Shown: positions 14,951 through 24,009, counted from the first letter of the stretch. The stretch: DNA of 64,000 nt from Nitrospirae bacterium GWB2_47_37 (GCA_001803635.1 MHDU01000080.1:21021-85020), one strand, 5' to 3'. Made by a program: numbers and translations. The notes: generated from the letters alone by a model not told the origin.

Positions 14951-16546
14951 GTGAATAGAGGTCTTTTCGACGGACTCAACGAATCGCAGAAGCTGGCTGT
15001 TACGGCCGATGAAGACAATCTTCTTGTTGTCGCAGGCCCCGGCACAGGAAAGACATTAACCATTGTCAGAAGGATTGCGTATCTCGTCAATCAAGGCGTA
15101 AGTCCTGAAAACATCCTTGCCGTTACATTCACCAACCGCGCCGCAAGGGAGATGAAGGAGAGGGCTAATGCGCTTTTAGGCTCCGAGGCTTACAGGGCTT
15201 TTATCGGGACATTTCATCTCCTCGGCCTTAAAATAGTGAGGCAATTAGCGCAGGATAACTTTGCAATATGCAATAGAGATGAGCAGATAAATATCCTGAA
15301 AGAAATCCTTGAAGGGACAAAAACAAAGGCGCAGGAGGCTGCCGGAGAAATATCGCGAATTAAAAACTTTCTTGAAGATGCAAATGGAGAAATGAGCGGT
15401 ATTTATGAGGCATATCAATCTACCCTTTCAGCAAAATCCGCGCTGGATTTCGACGACCTCATCTTAAAGCCCATTCATATGTTCAAGGATGAAGCCATTC
15501 TCAGGCAATATCAGGGTATGTTCAGCCATATCATCGTTGATGAATATCAGGACATTAACCCGGCGCAATACAGATTATTAAAACTTTTGGCAGGAGATAG
15601 GGCCGATGTCTGCGCCGTAGGAGATTCTGATCAGGCGATATACGCCTTCAGGGGCGCGGACATTGAAAACTTCCTGAATTTTGAAAAAGACTTCAAAGGC
15701 GCGAAAAGAATAGCTCTCATAGAGAATTACCGTTCGACCGGAACAATATTGAACGCATCCGGCTCCATGATAAAAAGCAATCTCAAAAGAATAGACAAAA
15801 AACTCGGCACGGCAAGAGAATCAGGCAGGCCGATTACAATGATCTCCGCGCCTGATGAAAAGGCGGAAGGGGAGTTCATAGTCAAGGAGATAGAGGCCCG
15901 GATAGGCTGCACGAGCCATTATAATATGTATGCCCACGGGTCAAATGCCGCGTGCGATGGCTCTTACAGCTTTTCAGATTTCGCGGTTATATTTCGGACT
16001 AATGCTCAGGCAAAGGCCGTCGAGGAAGTTTTTATGGAGTCCGGCATCCCTTATCAGGTCATCGGCAGGAAGAATCTGCGGCAGAGAAAAGAAATAGAAG
16101 ATACCATTTCATATATGAGAAGCATTATCGATCCCTCCGGCGATGCAGGGAAAGAAGAGGGCGCATCATTAGAAGAAACTCTTCTGGCTGAAGATGACTT
16201 TTTCGATCCGAAGGCCGATGCTATTACTTTGATGACGATGCATATGGCAAAGGGACTTGAGTTCAGGGTCGTATTTATTGCCGGGGTTGAATACGGATTA
16301 ATCCCTTATACGCTTAATAAAGACGATGCCGACATTGAAGAGGAAAGAAGGCTTTTTTATGTGGGCATGACAAGGGCGAAGGACGAGCTTTTCCTTATTC
16401 ATGCAAGAAACAGGTTTTTATACGGTCAAAAGCTGAATCAACCGGCATCTCCGTTCATGAAAGATATCCCGAAGGATTTAATTCAGGATGTGGTTATTCC
16501 TGCAAGGGCGATAAAAGACAAAAAGAAACAGATAGGATTGTTTTAA
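14951..16546 (+). CDS. UvrD/Rep-family superfamily 1A DNA helicase
   Basis: A 531-residue SF1A helicase. GLNESQKLAVTA is the Q-motif, GPGTGKT the Walker A, VDEYQDINPAQ motif II and GDSDQAIYAFRGAD motif III. TMHMAKGLEFRVVFI is motif V and FYVGMTRAKDELFL motif VI. It is shorter than UvrD/PcrA (about 720), mainly for lack of a long C-terminal tail and a reduced 2B region. The start is GTG, 2 bp after the PIF1-like stop. It probably strips DNA 3' to 5' in repair with its two operon partners. Confidence 0.9.
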   Translation: MNRGLFDGLNESQKLAVTADEDNLLVVAGPGTGKTLTIVRRIAYLVNQGVSPENILAVTFTNRAAREMKERANALLGSEAYRAFIGTFHLLGLKIVRQLAQDNFAICNRDEQINILKEILEGTKTKAQEAAGEISRIKNFLEDANGEMSGIYEAYQSTLSAKSALDFDDLILKPIHMFKDEAILRQYQGMFSHIIVDEYQDINPAQYRLLKLLAGDRADVCAVGDSDQAIYAFRGADIENFLNFEKDFKGAKRIALIENYRSTGTILNASGSMIKSNLKRIDKKLGTARESGRPITMISAPDEKAEGEFIVKEIEARIGCTSHYNMYAHGSNAACDGSYSFSDFAVIFRTNAQAKAVEEVFMESGIPYQVIGRKNLRQRKEIEDTISYMRSIIDPSGDAGKEEGASLEETLLAEDDFFDPKADAITLMTMHMAKGLEFRVVFIAGVEYGLIPYTLNKDDADIEEERRLFYVGMTRAKDELFLIHARNRFLYGQKLNQPASPFMKDIPKDLIQDVVIPARAIKDKKKQIGLF

Positions 16547-16624
16547 GCATATTGCTCGCAAATCATATACCGCCTTACCTTCTCAAGCCTTTTGCCCTTA
16601 ATGCCCAAAGGTATCCATATTTTC

Positions 16625-17299
16625 TTAGGCGGGCCGGATAAATTTTTCTAATTCAGTTTCATCTATCTGAAGTTCACGGGCAAGGAGTTTGGGAGTTGCG
16701 CCGGTCTGTTTGATTACCTCTTTCAGATAATTCTCAAAGGTGATATTTCTGTCCCAGCAGGAATAAAAGTGCTCTTTAAGTATGGCTGCCAGCCCTTCTG
16801 ACGGTATCCTATAGCCCTTCCTTGTTGCTTCTTTCTCGCCCGTGCTTTCCGGGATACCCATTACTACAACACTGTCGTCCACAACCATATAGCGGATGTC
16901 ATGCACGATGGCACAATCGCTGTATCTGATCTCAGCGCCCGCCTTTGTATAAAGATGGCCTATATTCAGTCTGTCCGGGAACTTCGGCATGAGATATCTG
17001 ACGCTCACGCCGTTTTTTGTCAGCCTCTCGATATTATCTCTAACGCTCTTTGTCCTTTTTTTATCATCTCCTATCGGAAGTCTGCCGGTTATTGCCCCTA
17101 TTACTTCAGTCCTGGCGTCCATCAGTGTATCTGTGACTGTGAGAAAATATTCCTGCCTTGACAGCACCTTTGTTGCCCGTTCAACTTCAAGCAGAAGGTT
17201 CTTCCTGCCTCTGCCTTCCTTTAGGCTGAAAAGCAAAAGTATGATTGTGGCAAGAAGCAGCACTGATTCAAGCACAAGAAGTCCCGTTTCAATAGTCAT
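16625..17299 (-). CDS. Membrane-anchored protein with a possible phospholipase D-like domain
   Basis: A 224-residue protein. One N-terminal transmembrane helix (about 5-26) is followed by a Lys/Arg-rich turn and a soluble domain. The segment YLMPKFPDRLNIGHLYTKAG and then IVHDIRYMVVDDSVVVMGIPE resembles the beta-strand core of PLD-like folds, but a full HxK motif is not visible, so activity is doubtful. The last 40 residues (TGATPKLLARELQIDETELEKF) look like a helix-turn-helix or Fis-like tail. No family was recognised with certainty. It stands alone on the minus strand. Confidence 0.5.
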   Translation of the reverse strand: MTIETGLLVLESVLLLATIILLLFSLKEGRGRKNLLLEVERATKVLSRQEYFLTVTDTLMDARTEVIGAITGRLPIGDDKKRTKSVRDNIERLTKNGVSVRYLMPKFPDRLNIGHLYTKAGAEIRYSDCAIVHDIRYMVVDDSVVVMGIPESTGEKEATRKGYRIPSEGLAAILKEHFYSCWDRNITFENYLKEVIKQTGATPKLLARELQIDETELEKFIRPA

Positions 17300-17452
17300 A
17301 GTATTTTTATTTTAAAGAAATCCGGTAATCTTTACAAGGGGAAGGGTGATTTGCCTTCAGCCTGCCGCGCTTCTGTATAATATAAATAATGTATGTACTT
17401 GCTATCCATCGGCGATTTTATGTTTTAATGCCGCATCACAGGGGGTGAGTTT

Positions 17453-17794
17453 TTGGGAAGCAGACAGCGAATGAAATTCAGAAAACCCCTGCCTCAAAAG
17501 CCCGCGGCAGGCAAGACCGCCGCTGAAATCGTCAGGGAATTGAAAGAGGGCAATGCCCCTGTCTCCGATTACAGGGAGCAATCCTTGAAAATCCACGGCC
17601 TGATATGCGCCAAATGCGCGAGGGAGTTCGATTTCAAAAACAGGCGATTCCTCACAGTGCATCATAAAGACGGCAACCACCGGAACAATCCTCCTGACGG
17701 CTCCAACTGGGAGAACCTCTGCGCCTATTGCCATGATGACGAGCACAGCAGAGGGCTGCTTGGAGATTATTTTAAGGGAAAGAGAGGGGACTGA
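17453..17794 (+). CDS. yajD: YajD-like HNH nuclease
   Basis: A 113-residue protein of the HNH/YajD family. CAKCAREFDF supplies the first zinc pair, VHHKDGNHRNNPPDGSNWENL the catalytic His and Asn region, and CAYCHDDEHS the second zinc pair. The start is TTG at 17453, with GGGGGTGAG at suitable spacing. Upstream, TATAAT at 17376-17381 lies 7 nt before a 19-codon frame (17389-17448) whose stop overlaps that Shine-Dalgarno; this may be a leader peptide, unproven. The cellular role of YajD is unknown. Confidence 0.8.
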   Translation: MGSRQRMKFRKPLPQKPAAGKTAAEIVRELKEGNAPVSDYREQSLKIHGLICAKCAREFDFKNRRFLTVHHKDGNHRNNPPDGSNWENLCAYCHDDEHSRGLLGDYFKGKRGD

Positions 17795-17832
17795 AGTCCG
17801 TGAATGTGAACCCAGTATGCCCTTTTTTGAAA

Positions 17833-17983
17833 ATTATACCGATGCGGTATAATAACGCCTATAACAATGTTATATTGTAAAATTATAAGATTCAGTAGCT
17901 TTTCATATAAAACAATTGACATTGTGCCCCATGGCATTTATGATTTTTATGAAAACGCTGACGTAACATAAAAAAGAATGTTA
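17833..17983 (+). promoter_or_regulatory. Promoter of the RES-domain gene with three inverted repeats
   Basis: A consensus sigma-70 promoter, TTGACA (17916-17921), 17 bp, TATGAT (17939-17944). It is surrounded by inverted repeats: ATTATACCG/CGGTATAAT (17833-17853), ATAAC/GTTAT (17861-17873) and TAACAT/ATGTTA (17964-17983). They look like operator sites for a dimeric repressor. The region is clearly more AT-rich than its surroundings. Confidence 0.6.
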
Positions 17984-18008
17984 TACGGTCAAATAAATAA
18001 TTAAGAAT

Positions 18009-18728
18009 ATGACAAACTCCAACCCATTCAGCCCCCGCTGGGATAATTTAATTCGCTTCGATTCGTTAATGAATATTTTGAAGCATGAATCCCGGTTCAT
18101 TTTACAAGAACCATATAAGACTTTTATTGATTCAATTATTAAACAAGTGCGCGAGCAATTTACCTCGATGATCCCAGCAGGCACAATATTGTTTCGCGCA
18201 AGAATTAATGAAATCAATTTCAAAGACAGAATGAAAGAACAGATTCCATTTCCTGCAGAAAACATGGGGCCGCCGCCTCATCACCTTGCTAAAGCTGGAA
18301 GAATCAATCCAGAAGGAATTCCATATCTGTATTGCGCTGGTGACTTAGATACTGCAGGAGCTGAACTTAGACCCTGGAAGGGTGCTCACCTGACTATAGG
18401 CGAGGTCGAGATTAATAATGATTTACCTATTGCAGACTTGACATTGGATTGTAATGATGAGACTTGGGATTTATTCTTTGAAGAATTCGCTGAGTCATTT
18501 TCAATACAATGGCCTCCCGAACTTAAACTGAATTATTTGATTACCCAGTATTTCTCGGAGCACTTTAAAGCTGTGGGTCTCAGAGGCATTAAATATAAAA
18601 GTGAATTTAATATCGGCGGCGAGAACTATTCGTTGTTTTATGAAGAAGATTACGAAATCGTTAAGACATATAGCGTGGAGACATCTGAAATTAGCTGCAT
18701 CTTTTATAGGAAAGACAAGAACGTATAA
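18009..18728 (+). CDS. RES-domain protein (NAD+-phosphorylase-type toxin family)
   Basis: A 239-residue protein. The RES core is seen around residues 60-125: an Arg in ILFRARI, then AGRINPEGIPYLYCAGDLDTAGAELRPWKG, with the Arg and Glu of the family. RES toxins destroy NAD+ and are normally held by an Xre-type antitoxin encoded next to them; none is found here. The first 50 residues are an extra helical domain. Codon use and base composition are AT-richer than the neighbours, suggesting transfer. The following 283 bp (18729-19011) hold nothing I can name. Confidence 0.7.
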   Translation: MTNSNPFSPRWDNLIRFDSLMNILKHESRFILQEPYKTFIDSIIKQVREQFTSMIPAGTILFRARINEINFKDRMKEQIPFPAENMGPPPHHLAKAGRINPEGIPYLYCAGDLDTAGAELRPWKGAHLTIGEVEINNDLPIADLTLDCNDETWDLFFEEFAESFSIQWPPELKLNYLITQYFSEHFKAVGLRGIKYKSEFNIGGENYSLFYEEDYEIVKTYSVETSEISCIFYRKDKNV

Positions 18729-19011
18729 CACCATGCTCCACTTGACCGGGAATAACCGCTTTTTGGTTTTAGCTTCATGTCTGTACCCCGGCAAGTGCAA
18801 AATTAAATAGGGTCAGCGCCCGTTTATGACTTATCCCTCCCCCTTCAAAAAAGGCGAGAAAGAAACAAGCGCAATTAGCGCAGTCGCCCGTGGCGGCTCT
18901 TCGCTTACTCTTCGAAAAGTGCGGAGGCGATTCTCTGCTGACGCTGCGAGAAGTGCGGAAATTAAAATCCGGCGGTTATTGACAATCCTCTCTCAGACCA
19001 ATCCTTGATAT

Positions 19012-19659
19012 TTACCCTTTAAATTTTTCGCAGAATTCCATATTGATTGAGATAATTTCCTGCTGGATCTTTCTGTAATCTATGCCGAAAGATATCCGGA
19101 GCCCTGCCGCTATATCCGAATACCGGCCGAATACCTCTCCTATATTGGAAGACGAGTATTGATGCCTGAAATCCTTGCATAATTCGTGAGCCTTGTCCGT
19201 ATTAATATACGGCGTATGCCGCAGCGCCTTTTCGACCTGAATGGATATTTCCCTTTTCAATTGATCCGTTTCCTCGCCGTTTACGCGTCTCTGAAAAAGA
19301 AGCCCTATCGCCGGATTTTCCATATCGAGGCATGAGTTGAAGTCAGCGCAGTTTAAACAACAGCAGCGAAGTTCGTCCTTCAGCGTTTCGATAAGATACG
19401 TTTCGAGCATTCCCCTGAATACCTCATCCGTCTCAGGACTTGCCTGCCCAAGCAGCTTCTCCACAAATTCCCTGCTGTTTTCGACTACGGCTTCAGGGGT
19501 TTCTTTCAGCCTTTTCGCGTTTTCCGAACCTATTATGCCGTCAGCCAGCACGGCATAATAACGCAACTCCTCAGGGAAGAGGTCGAGTTTCCTTTTGAAT
19601 TCCCTGTTGTTAAGTTCGTATAAGACCGCGTAATAAGAGAATGTTTTATTATCCGCCAT
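19012..19659 (-). CDS. Conserved-looking protein of unknown function
   Basis: A 215-residue protein, predicted mostly helical, without signal peptide or membrane segments. A cysteine cluster CCCLNCADFNSC sits near residues 99-110 and could hold zinc or an iron-sulfur cluster. No family is recognised. TATAAT lies 12 nt before the ATG (about 19672-19677, minus strand) and no Shine-Dalgarno is obvious. It diverges from hgcA. Confidence 0.6.
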   Translation of the reverse strand: MADNKTFSYYAVLYELNNREFKRKLDLFPEELRYYAVLADGIIGSENAKRLKETPEAVVENSREFVEKLLGQASPETDEVFRGMLETYLIETLKDELRCCCLNCADFNSCLDMENPAIGLLFQRRVNGEETDQLKREISIQVEKALRHTPYINTDKAHELCKDFRHQYSSSNIGEVFGRYSDIAAGLRISFGIDYRKIQQEIISINMEFCEKFKG

Positions 19660-19758
19660 TTCGTGGTGAAAATTATACCATTTTAATCGAACAAAAGTGT
19701 CTGATGCCCTTTATCTATATTGTTTAATAAAAAGCCTGTTTTGTTTTATGATAATAAG

Positions 19759-20829
19759 ATGGACGGCAAACTCAATATCATAAAAACGGACGATAAAGCC
19801 GGCAGGTGTTGACCGTCAAACGCGCTGAAGCCTGCTGTACGCAGGACGACGTCAGAATGGACAACCGGCGATTATTTGGGAGCGGTCAGGTCTCGCATCA
19901 GCAATTTCCGCATGCGCTATGCTGTCGAGCCGGGGCTATATGCGCTCGGAGAACCGGGCGCTGATTCCGATGTGTTCGTGACCGCCAATTATAAACTGAG
20001 CTTCGACACTTTAAGAAAATCTCTTAAAGGGCTTAATGCATGGATACTCGTGCTCGACACAAAAAGCATTAATGTCTGGTGCGCCGCCGGAAAAGGCACA
20101 TTCGGGACTGACGAGCTTATCAAGCGCATTAATGAAACTGAATTGCATAAGGGTGTCAATCATAGAAAGATTATTGTTCCGCAGCTCGGAGCGGTGGGGG
20201 TGAATGCGAGAGCTGTTCAACAGGCAACGGGATTCAGGGTTTATTTCGGGCCTGTTGAGGCAAAGGATATTCCGGCTTATGTTTTATCCGGATATAAAAA
20301 GACGGAGGAGATGCGGCTGGTGAAGTTTACCATGCTCGACAGGCTTATCCTTACGCCCATGGAGATAAATCCCTCGATGAAGAAGTTTCCCCTGTTCGCT
20401 CTGATAGCGCTGATCCTCTTCGGGCTCCAGCCTTCCGGCATTTTATTCAAAGACGCATGGTCGGGAGGCCTGCCGTTTTTGGTTTTAGGACTTGCGGCTG
20501 TCTTCAGCGGCGCGTTCATAACGCCTGTGTTTCTGCCTTTTATCCCTTTCCGCTCGTTTGCGATTAAAGGCTTGATAACAGGCCTGTTCGCAACTTTTCT
20601 AATAACCGGATTTTTCGGATTGACGGGACTATCGGCAATAAGCGCGCATCTATTTTTTCCATCTGCAAGCTCATATATAGCGCTCCAATTTACAGGCTCA
20701 ACCACATTTACAAGCATGTCCGGCGTCAAGAAAGAATTGAAGACGGCTATCCCCCTATATTTGACTGCAACGGCCCTCTCCCTGCTATTATTAACTATAC
20801 ACAAGCTTTACCGATGGGAGATATTATGA
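19759..20829 (+). CDS. hgcA: HgcA, corrinoid mercury methyltransferase, with an in-frame UGA at codon 18
   Basis: HgcA methylates Hg(II) using a membrane-bound corrinoid. The diagnostic motif INVWCAAGKG is present (Cys108 from this start), within a conserved N-terminal corrinoid domain (VEPGLYALGEP, FVTANYKLSFD, LIVPQLGAVGV). About five transmembrane helices follow (last 150 residues). From ATG 19759 the frame reads MDGKLNIIKTDDKAGRC, then TGA (19810-19812), then runs on without break into HgcA. Without readthrough, translation would have to start at TTG 19876, which has no Shine-Dalgarno; that product (317 aa) still holds the core. TATGAT ends 6 nt before the ATG. hgcB overlaps the 3' end (ATGA). 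Confidence 0.88.
19810..19856 (+). promoter_or_regulatory. Possible bacterial SECIS hairpin after the hgcA UGA
   Basis: The UGA begins a stem UGAC-C-GUC that can pair with GAC-GUCA (about 19848-19854). The apical stem is CCTGC/GCAGG (19831-19845), with loop UGUAC holding G at position 2. The loop lies about 25 nt from the UGA, in the usual bacterial range. This is a hand-drawn fold, so it is weak evidence alone. Confidence 0.35.
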
Positions 20830-21119
20830 AGTATATATCGGATGTAATAAGCCTCGAGTTCTTTCCTGAAAAATGCACCGGCTGCGGCAGATGCGTTGAC
20901 GTATGCCCGCACGCTGTTTTTGCGATGAGGGATAAGAGGGCTGTTATTACCGACAGCGACCTCTGCATGGAATGCGGGGCATGCGCCCTGAACTGCGAAT
21001 TCGGAGCGATAAAGGTAGATTCCGGAGTGGGCTGCGCTGCCGCCCTGATCAACAGCATGATAACAGGCGGCCCTCCCTCCTGCGACTGCGGCGGGACTAC
21101 CGGCAGCGATTGCTGCTGA
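20826..21119 (+). CDS. hgcB: HgcB, mercury-methylation ferredoxin
   Basis: A 97-residue 2[4Fe-4S] ferredoxin with CTGCGRCVDVCP and the HgcB-specific CMECGACALNC. It has a Cys in GVGC and a C-terminal vicinal pair (SDCC) thought to handle Hg(II) or pass it to HgcA. It reduces the HgcA cobalamin. The start at 20826 is preferred because GGGAG is well spaced and the ATG overlaps the hgcA TGA; the ATG at 20814 lies upstream of that signal. The hgcA-hgcB pair makes the assignment strong. Confidence 0.93.
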   Translation: MKYISDVISLEFFPEKCTGCGRCVDVCPHAVFAMRDKRAVITDSDLCMECGACALNCEFGAIKVDSGVGCAAALINSMITGGPPSCDCGGTTGSDCC

Positions 21120-21120
21120 C

Positions 21121-21693
21121 ATGGGCCTTTTTTCTACGATAAAAAGAATAGTTACCGGCGGTGACGCGGCGCACAAGGCGCTTATCCGTGAATTAAAGCA
21201 AGTTCCGAAAGACAAATTACCGGAGGCATTGGGCGCCGGATTGCATAATCTCTGCCTTCAATACGCCGCCGAATTCGTCCGTGAAGAACTGAACAAGCCG
21301 GATTCTCCGTTCAAAAATTCCCACAAGTCGAATTTTTTGCAGGAAATGGTTATCGTAAATTACTGGATTACGGACAAGGTGCTCGCCGACAAGAAAAAAA
21401 CAATCATGGAGCATCTGCATAACAACTATTTTAAATATTTCCATATTAAGGATATTGAAACCGAAAAGGACTGTCTCCTGAACGACAGGTATGCCGTATA
21501 TCACCTGAACTGGGACGAAGATATCGGAGACCATAAAGGATTCGGATTAAAGGTGGCTGAGAACATCTATGGGAAAGGGAACGAGCACCCCGGAGAAATC
21601 GCCTCGTTCTGGATTATTTTTTACACCGCCTCGACAATAAAGAAATTTGAGGATTTCAGAAGCGCCTTAAAGTCTGCAAAAATAAAGATTTAA
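21121..21693 (+). CDS. Unknown protein encoded directly after hgcB
   Basis: A 190-residue soluble protein without recognised motifs. It is rich in charged residues, with an aromatic segment (HNNYFKYFHIKDIE) and no Cys pairs. It starts 1 bp after the hgcB stop, so it is likely co-transcribed with hgcAB. I cannot assign a function; any part in mercury or one-carbon metabolism is inferred only from position. Confidence 0.6.
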   Translation: MGLFSTIKRIVTGGDAAHKALIRELKQVPKDKLPEALGAGLHNLCLQYAAEFVREELNKPDSPFKNSHKSNFLQEMVIVNYWITDKVLADKKKTIMEHLHNNYFKYFHIKDIETEKDCLLNDRYAVYHLNWDEDIGDHKGFGLKVAENIYGKGNEHPGEIASFWIIFYTASTIKKFEDFRSALKSAKIKI

Positions 21694-21712
21694 TTACGCC
21701 CTGAAAAGGTAA

Positions 21713-22045
21713 TTAAAAATCCGGGAACATCTTAATGTTAAGCACCTTCCCGTTCTCGGTTACCGCCCTCGCGGTTAGTATTCCCCCCTCCACATACGCG
21801 AGTTCAAACTTGCCGAACCCGCTGCTTACGAATTCAAGGGCGTTCGAGGGGCATCCTCCCTCGCATCCGACAATCCCTCTTACCATTTTCGGAAGCAGCC
21901 CTTTTATATCGAGACCATCAAGCCTCGTTCCATTGGAAGCAGCGAAATGCCCTATCTTTTCTACAATGGAATCCGTATCCATATGAAAGGGATTATCTAT
22001 AGGGATCGACAAAGAATCATTGTCCATTCTTACATCGAGTTCCAT
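21713..22045 (-). CDS. Small protein of unknown function with a GCEGGC motif
   Basis: About 110 residues. The only marked motif is GIVGCEGGCPSNALEFV near residue 65, with cysteines four apart, which could bind an iron-sulfur cluster or metal. The C-terminal half is beta-rich. I chose the ATG at 22045 because GGAGGTGAA lies 4-8 nt before it; the ATG at 22060 lies upstream of that signal. It is convergent with the gene following hgcB. Confidence 0.6.
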   Translation of the reverse strand: MELDVRMDNDSLSIPIDNPFHMDTDSIVEKIGHFAASNGTRLDGLDIKGLLPKMVRGIVGCEGGCPSNALEFVSSGFGKFELAYVEGGILTARAVTENGKVLNIKMFPDF

Positions 22046-22149
22046 GAAATTCACCTCCAAATCGAATCTTTTAATTTTATCCTATTTACCTGAAAATACT
22101 CAACGGCAGAGGACATCCGTGCGGGGTTTTAGGTAAAATATATAGAATC

Positions 22150-22395
22150 ATGGTGAAACTGACCCTCTACTATAAGCCCGAATGCTGGTTATGCGATACT
22201 GCGGAAGAGATGCTGAACGGGCTTGCCGAAAAATATGATATCGAAATAAATAAAACCGATATCACTTCGAGCGACGAACTGTACGAACTGTATCGCTTCG
22301 ACATACCGGTGTTCGAATTCAAGGACGGCTCTACCCTTAACGGCAGGATCAAAAAGAAAGACTTAATGAAGAAACTCGAAGAAAATAAGGAATAA
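22150..22395 (+). CDS. Glutaredoxin-like thiol-disulfide protein (DUF836 type)
   Basis: An 81-residue thioredoxin-fold protein. The redox motif CWLC is at residues 12-15 after a LTLYYKPE strand, and the cis-Pro segment DIPVFEF follows near residue 55. The size and the RIKKKDLMKKLEE tail match the glutaredoxin-like DUF836 family, whose substrates are mostly unknown. It ends one base before the convergent icd stop. Confidence 0.8.
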   Translation: MVKLTLYYKPECWLCDTAEEMLNGLAEKYDIEINKTDITSSDELYELYRFDIPVFEFKDGSTLNGRIKKKDLMKKLEENKE

Positions 22396-23607
22396 TTATA
22401 TTTCTTTTTTCAGCCTTTCCGCAACCGCATCTATAAATTCTTCCGTCAATGCATATTTCTTCACCGGCGGTTCAGCAATAAGCATGAGGTCTTTTGTCAT
22501 AATGCCGTTTTCTACCGTCCTTATGACAATATTTTCAAGCGTCTTTGCGAATTTCACGACATCCGGCGTATCATCAAGCTCCCCTCTTTTGGCAAGCGCT
22601 CCTGTCCATGCAAATATTGACGCGATTGAATTTGTAGACGTAGGCTTGCCTTTAAGGTGCTCGTAATAATGCCTCATAACCGTTCCATGAGCGGCCTCGT
22701 ATTCGTATTTGCCGTCAGGCGAAACGAGAACCGACGCCATAAGGCCGAGGCTCCCGAAGCCGGTAGCCACCATATCCGACATAACGTCCCCGTCGTAATT
22801 CATGCATGCCCAGAGCATTCCGCCTTCAGACTTTATTACCTGCGCGACCGCGTCGTCGATCAATAGATACCTGTAATTTATTCCGGCCTGCGCGAACTTA
22901 TCCTTAACCTTATCCGCTTCCTCGGCAAAGACGTCCCTGAAAAAACCGTGATACAGTTTCGATATTGTATCCTTTGCCCCGAACCAGAGATCGACCTTTT
23001 CTCCGAGCGCGTAATTGATGCAAGAGCGGGCAAAGCTCCTTATGGATTTTTCGGTATTGTGCATTCCCATGACCACGCCGTTGCCCTTGAAGTCGTGGAT
23101 TTTTATGACCTTCTTTTCACTGCCGTCTTCCGGCGTGAAAACGATCTCCGCAGTGCCGGGCTGTTCGACTATATATTCGACGTTTTTATATATATCTCCA
23201 TAAGCATGGCGGCCTATGATGATCGGCTTTTGCCATTTGCGGACCGCAGGCGGGATATTTTTTATTATTATCGGCTTTCTGAAAACCGTTCCGTCCAGTA
23301 TAGAGCGGATTGTGCCGTTAGGGCTCTTCCACTGCTGCTTTAGGCCGTATTCCTTCACCCGTGCGGCATTGGGCGTTATGGTAGCGCATTTTACGCCTAT
23401 GCCGTATTCCTTTATCGCATTAGCCGCATCGACCGTAATTTTATCATCCGTTTCGTCCCTGCGTTTTATTCCGAGGTCGTAGTATTTAAGATCGACATCG
23501 AGAAAAGGCAATATCAGTTTTTCCTTTATGAGATGCCATATTATCCTCGTCATCTCATCGCCGTCCATCTCGACGATAGGATTTTTAACCCTTATCTTTT
23601 CCGGCAT
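22396..23607 (-). CDS. icd: NADP-dependent isocitrate dehydrogenase (subfamily II)
   Basis: A 403-residue enzyme that oxidises isocitrate to 2-oxoglutarate. [12 protein letters not shown] at the start, [17 protein letters not shown] (substrate binding), and [11 protein letters not shown] are hallmarks of the homodimeric, eukaryote-like NADP enzyme. [28 protein letters not shown] holds the metal-binding Asp residues. [12 protein letters not shown] and [10 protein letters not shown] are also canonical. Its product 2-oxoglutarate is the signal sensed by NifI1/NifI2 and feeds ammonium assimilation. Confidence 0.95.
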   Translation of the reverse strand: MPEKIRVKNPIVEMDGDEMTRIIWHLIKEKLILPFLDVDLKYYDLGIKRRDETDDKITVDAANAIKEYGIGVKCATITPNAARVKEYGLKQQWKSPNGTIRSILDGTVFRKPIIIKNIPPAVRKWQKPIIIGRHAYGDIYKNVEYIVEQPGTAEIVFTPEDGSEKKVIKIHDFKGNGVVMGMHNTEKSIRSFARSCINYALGEKVDLWFGAKDTISKLYHGFFRDVFAEEADKVKDKFAQAGINYRYLLIDDAVAQVIKSEGGMLWACMNYDGDVMSDMVATGFGSLGLMASVLVSPDGKYEYEAAHGTVMRHYYEHLKGKPTSTNSIASIFAWTGALAKRGELDDTPDVVKFAKTLENIVIRTVENGIMTKDLMLIAEPPVKKYALTEEFIDAVAERLKKEI

Positions 23608-23833
23608 TATTCCTCCACATTTTAAGATTAGAGTTAATAATCTAAAAGGTAAGGGATGTTGTTGTCAATTGCCGGTTTCCGGAGAAGTCGTTTTGTTTGA
23701 CAAAATCCCCGAATTTTCATTATATTATTAAGATTTGCGGCCGTTCAAAACAGTATTGCGTGGTTTACCGTATATATGTCAATACAAAAAGACGGAAGAA
23801 CGGAAGATTTAGAAACAGAAAGGAGGTCGTATC

Positions 23834-23992
23834 ATGGCTGAAAAAGTAAAGTCGAAAACCGACGTTTCCGCAAGGGCCGGTAACAAGGCTAAGGCCAATA
23901 TCTGCAGGAACTGCGGAAAAAAGGTGGATGTAGTTATGGCAGTCTCTTCTACGGGAAAGAAAAGAATGAGACGCATCTGCTGCGGAGAGTAA
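23834..23992 (+). CDS. Small zinc-ribbon-like protein
   Basis: A 52-residue basic protein. CRNC near residues 24-27 and ICC near the C-terminus (RRICCGE) could bind one metal. The start has a strong AAAGGAGG. An intrinsic terminator follows directly, so it is a single-gene unit. The Lys/Arg/Ala-rich N-terminal half suggests nucleic-acid contact, which is only a guess. Confidence 0.7.
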   Translation: MAEKVKSKTDVSARAGNKAKANICRNCGKKVDVVMAVSSTGKKRMRRICCGE

Positions 23993-24009
23993 TTGCCGGG
24001 CAAAAAAAT

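Noticed and set aside
18729..19011. A gene between the RES-domain gene and the minus-strand unknown
   Set aside because: Only short frames without motifs or start signals were found.
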